A stretch of 64,000 nt of DNA from Marsupella aquatica (taxonomy: Eukaryota; Marchantiophyta): NCBI GenBank assembly GCA_973895155.1, contig OZ316898.1, positions 11,222,001 to 11,286,000 on the forward strand. Reading direction: 5' to 3'. Below are positions 1 through 10,168 of this stretch, piece after piece. Below the pieces are notes generated by a model that was not told where the DNA came from, made no database searches, and saw only the letters and a list, made by a program, of their open reading frames with translations. Each line of letters begins with the position of its first letter. Within the stretch, counting starts at the first letter, position 1. The translations under genes were made by a program, and so were the position numbers.

Positions 1-640
1 TGCGAAAACCTTAACCCTGCCGTTGCATGCTGGTATCAATTATAATGTTTGAGAATTGCAAGAAAGTGATTGTTACCAAGGTCTCACTCTAATGTGCAGA
101 GATGGAGACAACGCATTCAAATACTCCCAGGTTTAATCGTTGGGATTAGATTCACCCGAACTGGATATACGTCATGGGCCGCACGCTGTCATGTTTATAG
201 CATAGAAACGATGGAATATGGTTGTCTCCCATATGTAGATTTATCAATACGTTTGTGTTTTATTATAAAAAGGAGCCTAAAAGGTAGATAGAAGGCTCAT
301 ATTCGTCGGGTCCACCAAGAACAGGCAATCTCGTTTCTTTACTACTTTTTGGTCCTCTTTGAAATGACACGTTTTGCTTGATCACTCATGGAAGGTACCT
401 AACTCAGGTTGACAAACAACCCATCTTGCAAGTGATGAACCTGTGGTCGCCTATTGAGTTGCGCTGTGCTGTAGTCCATGCACTCTCGCGTGCCCATTTC
501 TTTAGTGTCTTGTAATGCTTTTTTTAGTGACCAGCCCCGACTACGCTTTCTTTAGTGTCTTGCAATGTTTTTTTCTTAGTGACTACCTGTAGCCCCGTGA
601 GTAGAATGTTCTTTGCTCATGAGCTTTACCAGACCTTTTC
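1..640. other. Gene-free stretch with a 50-bp tandem duplication
   Basis: I see no coding region here. A segment starting tttctttagtgtcttg at 497 is repeated imperfectly at 547, a period of 50 bases. Nothing else is recognised. Confidence 0.5.
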
Positions 641-900
641 AGTTTAGTAGGGCTTTTGTTCCATAATTGGTTTGTAACGTTGGACCGGCTGTTTCTTGGA
701 TCTTGCTCAGGGATTTTTCCCATGTTTTCCGCCTTTATTATTGGGTCTCCTCTTACCTGTGGGCTCCTCTCCAGGGGGTTTGACGCTTTTTTGTTCGGTG
801 GTGGTAGTCATATATATATATATATATTTATATATATATTTATATTTATATATATATCAATTCCACAGAGGTAGTTTTGTTCTTATTGCTGGGATAAAGA
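641..900 (+). repeat. Possible retroposon remnant ending in a (TA)n microsatellite
   Basis: This is a T/C-rich stretch resembling the sense strand of the better-defined retroposon insertions at 13599, 38025 and 54600 (phrases such as tttattattgggtctcc). It runs into an AT dinucleotide tract at about 810-858. I could not find a convincing target-site duplication, so the retroposon call is weak. The short open frames over it come from low-complexity sequence. Confidence 0.3.
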
Positions 901-1682
901 ATGGTGGAGGAGAAGACGCTACTAATATTTGTGATCAAACTTTCCTACAATAATATCTCACCATTAGATGTTCGTACATTTAAGGAGAAAGGTCAGATTC
1001 AAGCTAATGGGTATGTGGCTAGGTTGGAAACTGGCGCTAACATGGATAATCGTTTTCAGTGAGGTGGACTATGGGAAACTTTTCCCACTTAAAAACTTGT
1101 TGCTTGACACCTTATTGCAAATGTCTCTAGGTTTTTGTGTACAGTATAGCAAGCCCCAATAACATGGCATTGTGAGCCATCTTGCCCTTAAAAACATAGT
1201 ACTTTGGCTTGAGTTTGGAGGGGTTGTTATTGTCTATAATATAATAAGGGATCTTGACTTTTTTGGTCGTTTGTCCCAATACAAAAAAGCTCATGGGCGA
1301 GAAAAATTTACAGCCATTGTATTCTATTAGCTGTTTTCACTGATCATTGATAAAAAAAATGTACACCTATGGCACATATGTGCTTCCCACTTCCCCATAA
1401 ATGCCCTGGCCCAATGCCCTATGGGCCAGCTCTCCCTTGCACAGTGCAACGCACCAGCATAGGGCTAGTTGTCCATAATTCACTCATAACAAGACATTAA
1501 CATTCTTTCATACCTTTCATAATTTTTCTCTTTCCTTTTTGTAATTTTCATTTCTCTTTTCTTTTTAGATTTTCACTGCATTTATTGAGAAAGTGCAGCA
1601 CAGTCAAGATCTAGGTTTGCACATTATGAACCTTCTCCAATATGAACAATAATAAAAATAAAATGGTGTAGGTCTTTAAATA
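901..1682. other. No recognisable feature
   Basis: This is AT-rich plant intergenic DNA. A 64-codon open frame at 968-1162 has no family features and is probably chance. Confidence 0.5.
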
Positions 1683-1693
1683 TGTTAATGTCC

Positions 1694-1839
1694 GCCCAGA
1701 GAGACATGGCAGTTCACTTGAGTAGTGACTCATAGGTCTTGGGTTCAAAAGTTATGACTGACTGGTCCCTTTGTGTGGGGTTTCACAGATTTTGCCTTCA
1801 AATGTTTTTTAAAAAGGCTAAAAATAAAAATAAAAAATG
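1694..1839 (+). mobile_element. tRNA-derived SINE with target-site duplication
   Basis: A 146-bp insertion is flanked on both sides by tgttaatgtcc (1683-1693 and 1840-1850). Its 5' half looks tRNA-like: tggcagttcacttgagtag could be a degenerate A box, and gggttcaaaa at about 1740 resembles a B box. Its 3' end is A-rich (aaaaataaaaataaaaaa). An internal RNA polymerase III promoter, an A-rich tail and an 11-bp direct repeat are the standard signs of a SINE moved by LINE machinery. The family is not identified. Confidence 0.6.
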
Positions 1840-1850
1840 TGTTAATGTCC

Positions 1851-3638
1851 CTTTTACCAGCAATATGAGCAACGATAGCCTCTAAACAAAGTATGAACTA
1901 AGGCCCTCAGGGCAACATGGCACACAATGTCCTGTCAACAACAGAAGGTCATGTATATTTAATAGCTTTGTAATTTTCTCTTTCTAATTTTCAGGGCACT
2001 ATTGGAGACAAATGCACCATCAAGAGTTGGATAGGCTCATTTTTCTCCTACACAAGGTCTAAGAGGGTTTTTTTAATTTTTACCACTCTTTCAGGTCAAA
2101 CTAGAGGACAAGTTTCATAAAGCTCCATCCAAATCTGGACATTGCATCCTTTGTCAGAAAGCACCAAAATTGTCACAGAGAAAAATCACAAAGAGCATTA
2201 AATTTGACAAGTTTATTTTACTTAGCAGTGGCCGTAGTCGCCCATTTGCTCTCTGGACCAGGGGACCAATTTAATGGGACTAACATGCCCATTCTCTCCG
2301 GTAGATTTTATGCCTTATCAGGAACTTAACGCGATTCCTTTTGCTCAGGGGCTCCACAGGTCACTCCATCTGAGATGTGTCTTGAATCTCTAGCACCCAA
2401 TCGGTACGGTTACGCATCTTAACTTTATTCATTCGGCATGACGTGTGAGGATCTTTACATCAAATTATGGGTACAGGCAACAGGAAGAAGCGGAGATTGG
2501 TGAGATCGGCCCAATGCATGAGCAAAGCAAAGAGCGCTTTCTCTTGTCCGATCTTTGACAATAGATAATTATATATTTTAGTGAAACAACTAGAAAACAA
2601 AAGTGCACAGTAGACAATTAGACCAGAGAATTCTGTATAAGCCACACACGAGAGATTCTCGTGTGGTAGCGTACTGACAGTTTTATCTGTTGGATGGCAA
2701 TCATAATTTTTGTCTCTATTGTTATCTTATGACCCCTTGAATGCGTGATGTTGTCTTTGCCCTGAACGACCTCAATGACCTGTAGATCCTGAAAGAATAA
2801 AAAGCCCAGGTCCCAAAATACAGATTTTCATCCCCTCCAAGAGAATTATTTCGTGGTTTGCCCAAACATGTTTTTTCACACAGTTAAAATTATTTCAGGC
2901 CTCAGCGTACACCGTTCGATTTGCTCAATTCCATCAAGAGAAACAGCGTACAGCTTGAGGCCAGTCCACAGAGTGAGAAGACCCAAGGCAACCCTGAGGC
3001 AGGGCATGCCAAACCATTTGAAGTAGACTAACCTAAGAATCAGCAAAGCTAATCATACCACCAGTAAAACATGGACTGCAAGGGGTCTTGAACAGGTTGC
3101 GGCCAGGGAGGGAAGGAAGAAATTCACTATTTGGGAGGTGGCAGGGAGACCTAGGAGGTACAAGGCATTATGGAACTAAGACTATGCTATAAGTCATGGT
3201 GAAGTTGCAGCAAAACTCCCTATACCGGAATAAAGAGACACATGGTGTCCTCCAACAACGGATCCAAGGATGTTGTTGGAGCAGAAAGAGAAACCACTGC
3301 TGTTTGGTTGTTGTTGATGCGGCTTCCTGTCTTTTTGGCAGTGTGATATATAGTGAAACAAAAAATTCCCAGGGATATACCTTGGGATGTACATTCCTCA
3401 GGGATCCATCAGTAAACCGAGCTTGACAATGGCCCTCACAATGAATCAGGATAGTAGTAGTTGGTGTTCTTTACAACCCCACAAGAGCCTGTCACATCAA
3501 CAAGGACAATGACAACATGACAGGACAGTTGTGCAAAGAAAAGCTGCCCAAACCATGTTTGTGGTGAATTTTATGTAAAATCTGGGTCACCATGCTCTAA
3601 ATCCTAAGTGTAAAATAAATTAGTTCGTGGACCACCTA
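1851..3638. other. No recognisable gene
   Basis: This is AT-rich intergenic sequence. Short open frames at 2460-2645 and 3194-3426 overlap on both strands, lack family motifs and are taken as chance. Confidence 0.45.
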
Positions 3639-3881
3639 TTAACGGAAAGCTTCAGATGACATCAACTCCTTGAACTCCTGAAAGTCCACCTTCCCATTAA
3701 TGTCCGCATTGACTCCCTTGATCATCTGCTGACACTTCTTATAACTATGTCCTTCTTTCATGCCTAGGCTCTTCAACACCATCTGCACGTAGACGAGGCC
3801 CTTCTTGAACCCTGCTAAGCTTGCTTCTCTTTCGTTCGCTCGTGCCTCATGCGTTGGACAATCTAACAGTAGCGAGAGGCA
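3639..3881 (-). pseudogene. Calmodulin-like (EF-hand) gene relic or terminal exon
   Basis: On the minus strand an open frame of about 80 codons ends at TAA (3639-3641). It reads like the C-terminal end of plant calmodulin-like proteins: a helix with MVLKSLGMKEGHS, then KKCQQMIKGV, the loop NADINGKVDFQE and the exiting helix FKELM. In a canonical EF-hand loop the first position is Asp and the middle is D-G-D-G; here they are Asn and I-N-G, so calcium binding would be weakened. A splice-acceptor-like ttagcag precedes GFKKGLV (3811-3812). The in-frame TGA at 3882-3884 closes the frame, and I find no Met or preceding EF-hands. It is either an orphaned last exon or a pseudogene fragment. Confidence 0.6.
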
Positions 3882-4188
3882 TCACCAAGTTAGGAACTGC
3901 AATGATGGCATCATGGAAAGGAGTGCTGAGTGATCCAACATAGAATCATGTCCACTTCTTCCTTCGTGGCAGCAGAAGGTCGAGAAAATTATCACGATTA
4001 CTTTGTCATCAGATCAACTTGCCGAGAGAGATTTAGTTATTATTCAATTGAAACACAATTCAGAATACGGGTGGGCAGCGGTTACTCAGGGTAAAAAAAT
4101 GGAAGGTGGGCCTCCTACTAATTGAATAGTCTGTTACCTAGGGTAAATAAAATGGTTATTTTTAAAACAGTTTTACATCACGATTTAC
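3882..4188. other. No recognisable feature
   Basis: Upstream (minus-strand sense) of the EF-hand fragment. No preceding exon is recognised. Confidence 0.4.
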
Positions 4189-4363
4189 GGCATGGCGTCA
4201 AACTAAACCCTAAACTCAATTTTACCAAAATCATGCCACAGACACGAATGTTGAAGCAATTTTATTTTGTAAATCAATCTGTACCTGTTTGCGGCACATC
4301 TCAATGACGTGACGCGCTGTGGAGTCTCAAATTTTGGAAGGGACCTCTAGTGGGGTCCGTAAT
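4189..4363 (+). repeat. Dispersed repeat 'ggcatggcg...ggggtccgtaa', copy A
   Basis: About 175 bp beginning ggcatggcgtcaaac and ending ggacctctagtggggtccg. Related copies lie at 7895-8062 (inverted), 22705-22870 (inverted) and 23989-24152 (same orientation). The shared parts are a CATGGCG end, a central block with gtttgtggc-like text, and the GGACCTC..GGGGTC end. It is non-coding and is probably a small non-autonomous element. Confidence 0.55.
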
Positions 4364-5445
4364 TAAATAAAGGGAAAAAACATTTTTTAAACACTAACCA
4401 TTTTATTTACTTTTTGGTTTTTTGTAAATTCAATTAATTTGTACTATATTGTACTTTCACATTAAATTTCAGTAACCTTATAAGTCATTGTTTAAAGTAA
4501 TGGAACTTACGTACAGTAACTACCCTAACAAAAGTAACATGTCCCAGTCCTATCATCGCCATGCTACTATCCCCAGGATTGCCTGTTCTCAGTTTGTCTA
4601 CCATGGTGCTGGGAAGTCGGAAAGCAAGACGGAAATAATTAAGCTTTCAGACCATTTTTTGTTGGCATTGTTGCTAGGTAATGGATCTGGTAATAGTTTT
4701 TTCATTGCAACCGGTCTGGAGCTGGAGGAACTTGAGGCTGTACAAGAATAGAGGAGTGTGAGACTTTTGCTTTCAAGTACTTGACTGCATTGTGACTGGC
4801 GTGAGGAATAGGCATGAAGTCGGCTATCCGAAGGGAAAAATGTGGTTTGATCTTGATGACCTTCCCTGCTCTATGGAGGAAGTAAATGTCATTTTACATT
4901 TACAGTAGAATTCCACAATTCAGCGAGTAAAGTTTTGTGCAAAAATATGGACATTTTTTTTTCAGAAGTTGTGTGATTTCTCCAACGGAGCACTAATTCC
5001 AATAATCCAGAAATTTTGGCTGGCTAGAGGTAATAAGGTCCTGATCCACTCCCAGCCTACGGTCATCCTCATGTGTCCAACAGCCTTGCTAGACTCCTAG
5101 AATTGAAATGGAAATCTGCAAATTGGGTTACATGAGCCTCAAACATGTCTCACTCTGTTTTTTGCAGTTCACTTTCATGTCACTCCTGTCAAAGCATTTC
5201 ACCATCAGGCATTTAGTTTGAAAGATTGCAAGGTATGCTAATTCAACCTTTCAACACCTTCTTATCTTGTTGTGAAGAGGGAGGCTTAGACTGAGCAGCG
5301 GGCTTTGTCCATTTCCTCCCCAACAGGTCCAGAGAGAGATCAAAACCCGTCAGCATTAATTACATGACCATTGGGCCAAATCAAAATGTTCTCATACTTG
5401 AAATCCCTGTGGACGATTACACACCAATCTTGGGATTACGTCTAA
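4364..5445. other. No recognisable gene
   Basis: AT-rich intergenic sequence; an 87-codon open frame at 4488-4751 shows no family motif. Confidence 0.4.
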
Positions 5446-6000
5446 GGAGGACTTTACAAGACGTTGGGGGCACTTGGGAGTTTTTTTTACCAAAGCAAAC
5501 TGGAGGGCCATTGCACACACTAAATATAGTGTCCCTTGGCTAAAAGCATTTATTGAATCCTTTTATTGCCCCCAAGGTCTTGTAAAGCCAAGTGCAGCCA
5601 ATGGTGCCAGATTAATTGACTAAAAGACAGATTGAGGACCCAGTCCACCTGAATGTCACCTAATCTTTGGCTAAAGTCTTTGTAAATGTGAGAAGAGAAT
5701 ATCTTATGAAGGACTCGTGGGTCCCTTTTTATTACAAATGACTTAAAATAGAAATGGACCAAGCGGCCAGAAGAAGAGACCACCAAGAGAGGTGGTCTAA
5801 AATCTAGGACAAAAGAGTGCTCCACAAAAGCAAAAATTGGGCCTCACTGCATTCCATGTAGGATTGGTAACAGGTTTGGTTGAAAGTGCCCCCAAGGTTT
5901 TGTAAAGTGAACAGCAGCAATTTCTCTCAAATGGATGGCCTTGATCAGATCTTGGACACAAAAAAAATGTGGAAACTGCCCCCAACTTCTTGTAAAGCCA
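5446..6000. repeat. Four copies of a 'gcccccaa..t.ttgtaaag' motif
   Basis: The motif occurs in the same sense at about 5566 (gcccccaaggtcttgtaaag), 5886 (gcccccaaggttttgtaaag) and 5979 (gcccccaacttcttgtaaag). It also occurs inverted at about 5449-5470 (ctttacaagacgttgggggc). The surrounding sequence is not obviously repeated, so these are short conserved words in otherwise diverged DNA. Their origin is unknown. Confidence 0.5.
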
Positions 6001-7074
6001 CCTCAAGAAGCTATGTTGGGATTCAATACTTGACGTTGGGATCTTCTTGGAAAAGTATTAAAGAGTAATTGTCTCCTGAATGTAGTATGGAACATCTTTG
6101 CCGAATGTGTAGCTCTCTAGCTGTGTAGGATTTCCCCTTAGAGGTTTGGGCTAGCAAATCAAGCCCGCTGAATAATGAAATGTTCCCTTCTCTTTGTTGT
6201 TATGGCTTTAAGTCTCTTTGTAATCCTTGAGTATTTTGATCTCCATGCCACCGTTAATTCAATTTAGGGTTTCACCGTTTCCTCTTAAATTTTTAAGGAT
6301 TTGAGTTGATTAAACTAAATGTTTACATCACAAATATAGAGAATATCCCTTTTGCATATTGTGTGTAATCTACAGTGGTCCATTAAAGTTCAAATAATTA
6401 TGGATATTTGCAAAATGCTCTCTCTAGAAGATTCTGCAGGGCCTTACTCCAACGGGGGTGTCGCACACCACATGAAAGTTTTTGGGGAATAAACTTTATA
6501 AACAATTAAAAAATCAGAGATATAGAGAATTTGTCTCCCAATTGTTTGGAATATTTTAAGATTTGGTTTAAGATACCATGTGATTCTAATAATTCTCAAA
6601 ACTAGATTAGGCACCTCCAATGTTCTTCTACAAAAATATTGGAAAGTTTTTCACTAAACCCAATAAACAACCCTTTACTTATAAGTGCATTATGGGTAGG
6701 AAGAGAAGTGAGGACCCCAAGTTTTTATGAGGTCATGATTGCAGGTAGTATTCAAAATAATACACTAAGTTAATCACCAAGATTTTTTTCAAAAGCTTAA
6801 GTTCAAATGTTGCCAAAACCTTCATTGCAATTAGGATCTTCCTGTTCTAATAACATCCCCTTCACACTCCATCAACACGTGACATCAAATGTTCTTTTCT
6901 TTCTAGGCATGCACCCATGGATTATACATTGATATGATCGTGCAGAGTCTAGTGATGAGAGAAAAAAATGGATTTACACAATGTTTTGTCAAGAAAAGTA
7001 TGAGCTTTTTGTGATACTTCATGTATCATGCTCACACGAGCAATACATGAAGATTTCCTTTCACTCCTTATAAC
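6001..7074. other. No recognisable gene
   Basis: AT-rich intergenic sequence with no coding or repeat structure that I can support. Confidence 0.45.
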
Positions 7075-7230
7075 GCTTTTGAGACTTGGTGTAAGAGAGT
7101 CAAGCTGGCAAGCTTTTGAGACTCAAGCTGGCAAGAGCTTTTTAGTACAAGACTTGGTGCAAGACACTTGGTGACTTTTCCCAACGTTTTAATCCACGTA
7201 CCCCAAGGCTCTTGCACCAAGTCTCAAAAG
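7075..7230. repeat. Small inverted-repeat (foldback) element
   Basis: gcttttgagacttggtg at 7075 returns as caccaagtctcaaaag ending at 7230, forming arms of about 22 bp around 110 bp. Between the arms the words 'gcttttgagact' and 'gacttggtgcaagac' recur. It is consistent with a tiny MITE or foldback relic. Confidence 0.5.
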
Positions 7231-7396
7231 TAGTTAGTTGAGCTAATTGAATACTGCCCGCTAATCACTCTGCAAAAATACTGTACTTTCTTGGATTGTA
7301 TACCTCCATACAACAAACTCTTGGAACTGGTGTACCACTTTTCTCTTCCTAGAGCATCATCTTCTACTTCAGTGCCACCAGGTAGTGAGATAATCA

Positions 7397-7735
7397 TGTT
7401 AGGTATTTACTCTTACATCTAAGGTTACAACATGTAACAATAATTAGACTAATCATGGTTAAAGATGTGGTTAGGTTAACTAAGTTGCACACTAAGTGTT
7501 TGCTAGGATAAGTGAAACTAAGGCTCATTGTTATTACAAAGTCACTTGAGAGATAAGGAGAGCTTACACTGCACGGAGACTTGGTATGGCCGACGGGCTT
7601 AGAGTTCAGTTTAGCTCTCTTATGTGTTTCCGTGGATGTAACCTTGAACAGGTGAACCACGTATCTCTTGTGTCGGCTACTTGCGCGTTGGATGTGTCAT
7701 GTGCTTACGGTTGTTATTGTTGTCTATGCTCAAGA
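7397..7735 (+). mobile_element. Solo LTR of the copia family found at 8598
   Basis: A 339-bp sequence starts tgttaggtatttactctta and ends gtctatgctcaaga, and is flanked by the 5-bp direct repeat AATCA (7392-7396 and 7736-7740). It is colinear with the 5' LTR at 8598-9016 over most of its length, sharing blocks such as cacttgagagata, gccgacgggcttagagttca and gaaccacgtatctcttgtg. It lacks the expanded 18-bp repeats of that LTR, and its terminal CAACA has decayed to CAAGA. An LTR with a target duplication and no internal region is the normal product of LTR-LTR recombination. Confidence 0.85.
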
Positions 7736-7894
7736 AATCATGCACTAAGTGGTGGTTTTGCCTCACACTTTATCTGGCCGGCTCTTTATATCTGTGAGCG
7801 ACTTTATAGGAATGGCACATGGCATGGATATGTGACACGGAAAATTGTGATTTCCATATAGCATGCTCATCCTCAAACACGTTACATTCATTTT

Positions 7895-8062
7895 TTACGG
7901 ACCCCATTAGAGGTCCCTTCCAAAATTCCAGACTCCACAGCATGCCACATCATCAAGATGCACTGCAAACAAGAACAAATTTGTTTCCAAATAAAAATAA
8001 CTATTCAATCATTTCATGTTTGTGGCAAGTTCTTGGTAAAAATGAGAGCGCCATGCCATAAA
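7895..8062 (-). repeat. Dispersed repeat, copy B (inverted)
   Basis: It starts ttacggaccccattagaggtc and ends gagcgccatgccata, the reverse complement arrangement of the copy at 4189-4363. It lies between the solo LTR and the copia element and is non-coding. Confidence 0.55.
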
Positions 8063-8597
8063 ACATAACGCAACTTTATGTGACATAAAGGTTTTAGTTA
8101 CCAGTTTAGTTACATCAAAATCCTGAGCAAATGGGTTCCTGTCAAACTCCTGAACCTGAATTGATTGAATGCAAGATTGGCATCAAGGTGGCAAGCGTTC
8201 GGAAAAAAAGATTGGAAGATGGACTGCACTATTATTAGCCATACAAGATTTGAATGTGACATGGGTGTGGAAGTTTAGGTAGACGAGTTTATAAATGAAG
8301 ATTCTGGACAATCATATCAACAAATTGTGAGATCCAATTTCCCTCACTGCACAATGAACAAAATTTTGTACGCATTGACAAAGGGATGATGACTAAGAAG
8401 CAAGAAGGCGAGAAAAAACAAGGACAATGAGACTGGCATGATGACTGTGGGCAAGCTGAGACCAAGAAAGGGTGCCAAAAAGGACGAGAACTCTGAGAGA
8501 TTGAACTATTCACCTTTGCATTGATCAGGCGATTCCAATGCACCTTTCAACTTTTGGTACACTTTGTGAGGTCCCATCTCCCCTGTATGCATATGGG
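8063..8597. other. No recognisable gene
   Basis: Intergenic sequence between repeat copy B and the copia 5' LTR. An 84-codon minus-strand frame (8289-8543) has no recognisable motif. Confidence 0.4.
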
Positions 8598-9016
8598 TGT
8601 TGGGTATTTACTCTTACGTCTAGGTTAGGTATGACGTGGTTGGTACAACAACGTGGGTTGGTACAACTATGTGGTTAGGTACAACTACGTGATTAGGTAC
8701 AACTATGTGGTTAGGTACAACTACGTGATTAGGTACAACTATGTGGTTAGGTACAACTAAGTTGCACACTATATCATAAGAGGCATGTGTGCTTGGAGAG
8801 GTAGAACCAAGGCTCATTGTTATGGAGCCACTTGAGAGATAGGGAGAGCTTACACTGTGGAGACTCGGTATAGCCGACGGGCTTAGAGTTCAGTAAAGCT
8901 CTCTTGTGTGTTCCCGTGGACGTAGCCTCAAGGAGGTGAACCACGTATCTCTTGTGTCGACTATTGTGCGTTGGGGTTCATGGGCTTGCCGTTGCGATCG
9001 TCGTCTATGCTCAACA
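8598..9016 (+). repeat. 5' long terminal repeat of the copia element
   Basis: The 419-bp LTR has the terminal inverted repeat TGTTG...CAACA and is followed after two bases by the primer-binding site, which fixes its 3' end. It is about 80 bp longer than the solo LTR at 7397 because of an array of an 18-bp unit (gtggttaggtacaactat) at about 8637-8757, roughly seven copies, arranged partly as alternating 36-bp dimers. LTR ends and the adjacent PBS are diagnostic. Confidence 0.9.
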
Positions 9017-9018
9017 AT

Positions 9019-9030
9019 TGGTATCAGAGC
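9019..9030 (+). promoter_or_regulatory. Primer-binding site for initiator tRNA-Met
   Basis: tggtatcagagc immediately downstream of the LTR is the classical plant Ty1/copia primer-binding site, complementary to the 3' end of initiator methionine tRNA. It primes minus-strand DNA synthesis. Confidence 0.93.
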
Positions 9031-10168
9031 ATGCTTGGGAGGTGACGTGTGTTCGTGACGGGATTTCATTACGGTTTTTCCAGCATTGAGTGTCGGTGGA
9101 TTTCCCGGAGTTCCGTCGCATGGAACTTGGAGTTTATGGGCTCAACGGATAGATCGGGGCAAGAGCTTTCTAACGGTGTGAAGAAATCGCTGAACGGAGC
9201 TCGTGGTGCAGAGAGATCTAAGTTTTCGTCGTTCTGGATTTTGTGAAGAAAGTTGGCAATCGACTCGGAGGGAGAAGCGTCAAGTGTTTTGACTCAACGG
9301 AGAGATTGAGGCAAGACGATTGTTTTGAGTCCGGGATTGGCTCTTTGATGCAAAGAGGAAGGCTAAGCAAAATCAATTACCTTGTTGGACTTGGTGACGG
9401 CACCAAGTGCAATTGATCAACATTCGTTGTTGACAAGGTACCATTTTTTCTCTTTGAAAAACTGATTCGAAATTGGCTATGACAATTGAGAGAAATCTGT
9501 CATCTTTACCAATTTTTTTCTCCCTTGTTCTTTCCTCGTTTTGGGTGCTTCTTATATCGATCTTCACCGCCTCATAGTCTAGTTTCCAAATCTGAAATCA
9601 GATCTTGATTTCGTCAAAACCCGAGTGAGATATCTTGCGTTTGGTGTCGAGGGGTACATTCTACCGTGTGTATTTTCTGCGCGCGCGACCAGATTTCGAC
9701 GACGAAGGGTGGTAGGGGGTTTTGGGGGTTCGAGGACACGTGTCAGCCCCTCGATTGTTCTTCCAAAATTCCCACAGGGCCTGTACAAGGGTCATAGAAT
9801 ATTCCAAAAAACCAGAGAGCTATTTTTTGACCATCCGACAAAGATTTCATCCGCCGAACGGTAACTTTTTTGGTTATTTTTTGGCGAGGTCGTAGCCATT
9901 GAAGTTGGCAATGCGGCGCACCAATCACATCGTAATTCCGACAATGGGTTGTACTTGGTATTTCGGTTATTCCCTGAGGTGGTCAAAACGAGGGAGTTTC
10001 CCAAGGTTTTACCCACCTCGACCGAAATTTGAATAACTTTTCCGTCAAATTTCAATTTTGATTTCGGTTTTCAGTATTGGACTCCTAGCTTTGTGGGCTA
10101 CGCGGTGGTGTTGAGTTTCAAGTTTTTTGAGAAGTTGTGAAAAACAACAATTTTTGTGATTTTCTCAT
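9031..10168 (+). other. Untranslated leader of the copia element
   Basis: About 1.1 kb separates the primer-binding site from the gag ATG. Small open frames on both strands (9579-10055) show no domain. This part of copia elements normally holds packaging signals, which I cannot see directly. Confidence 0.7.

Noticed and set aside
1740-1752. tRNA gene suggested by the gggttcaa word
   Set aside because: No acceptor stem or anticodon arm can be drawn; the tRNA-like part belongs to a SINE.
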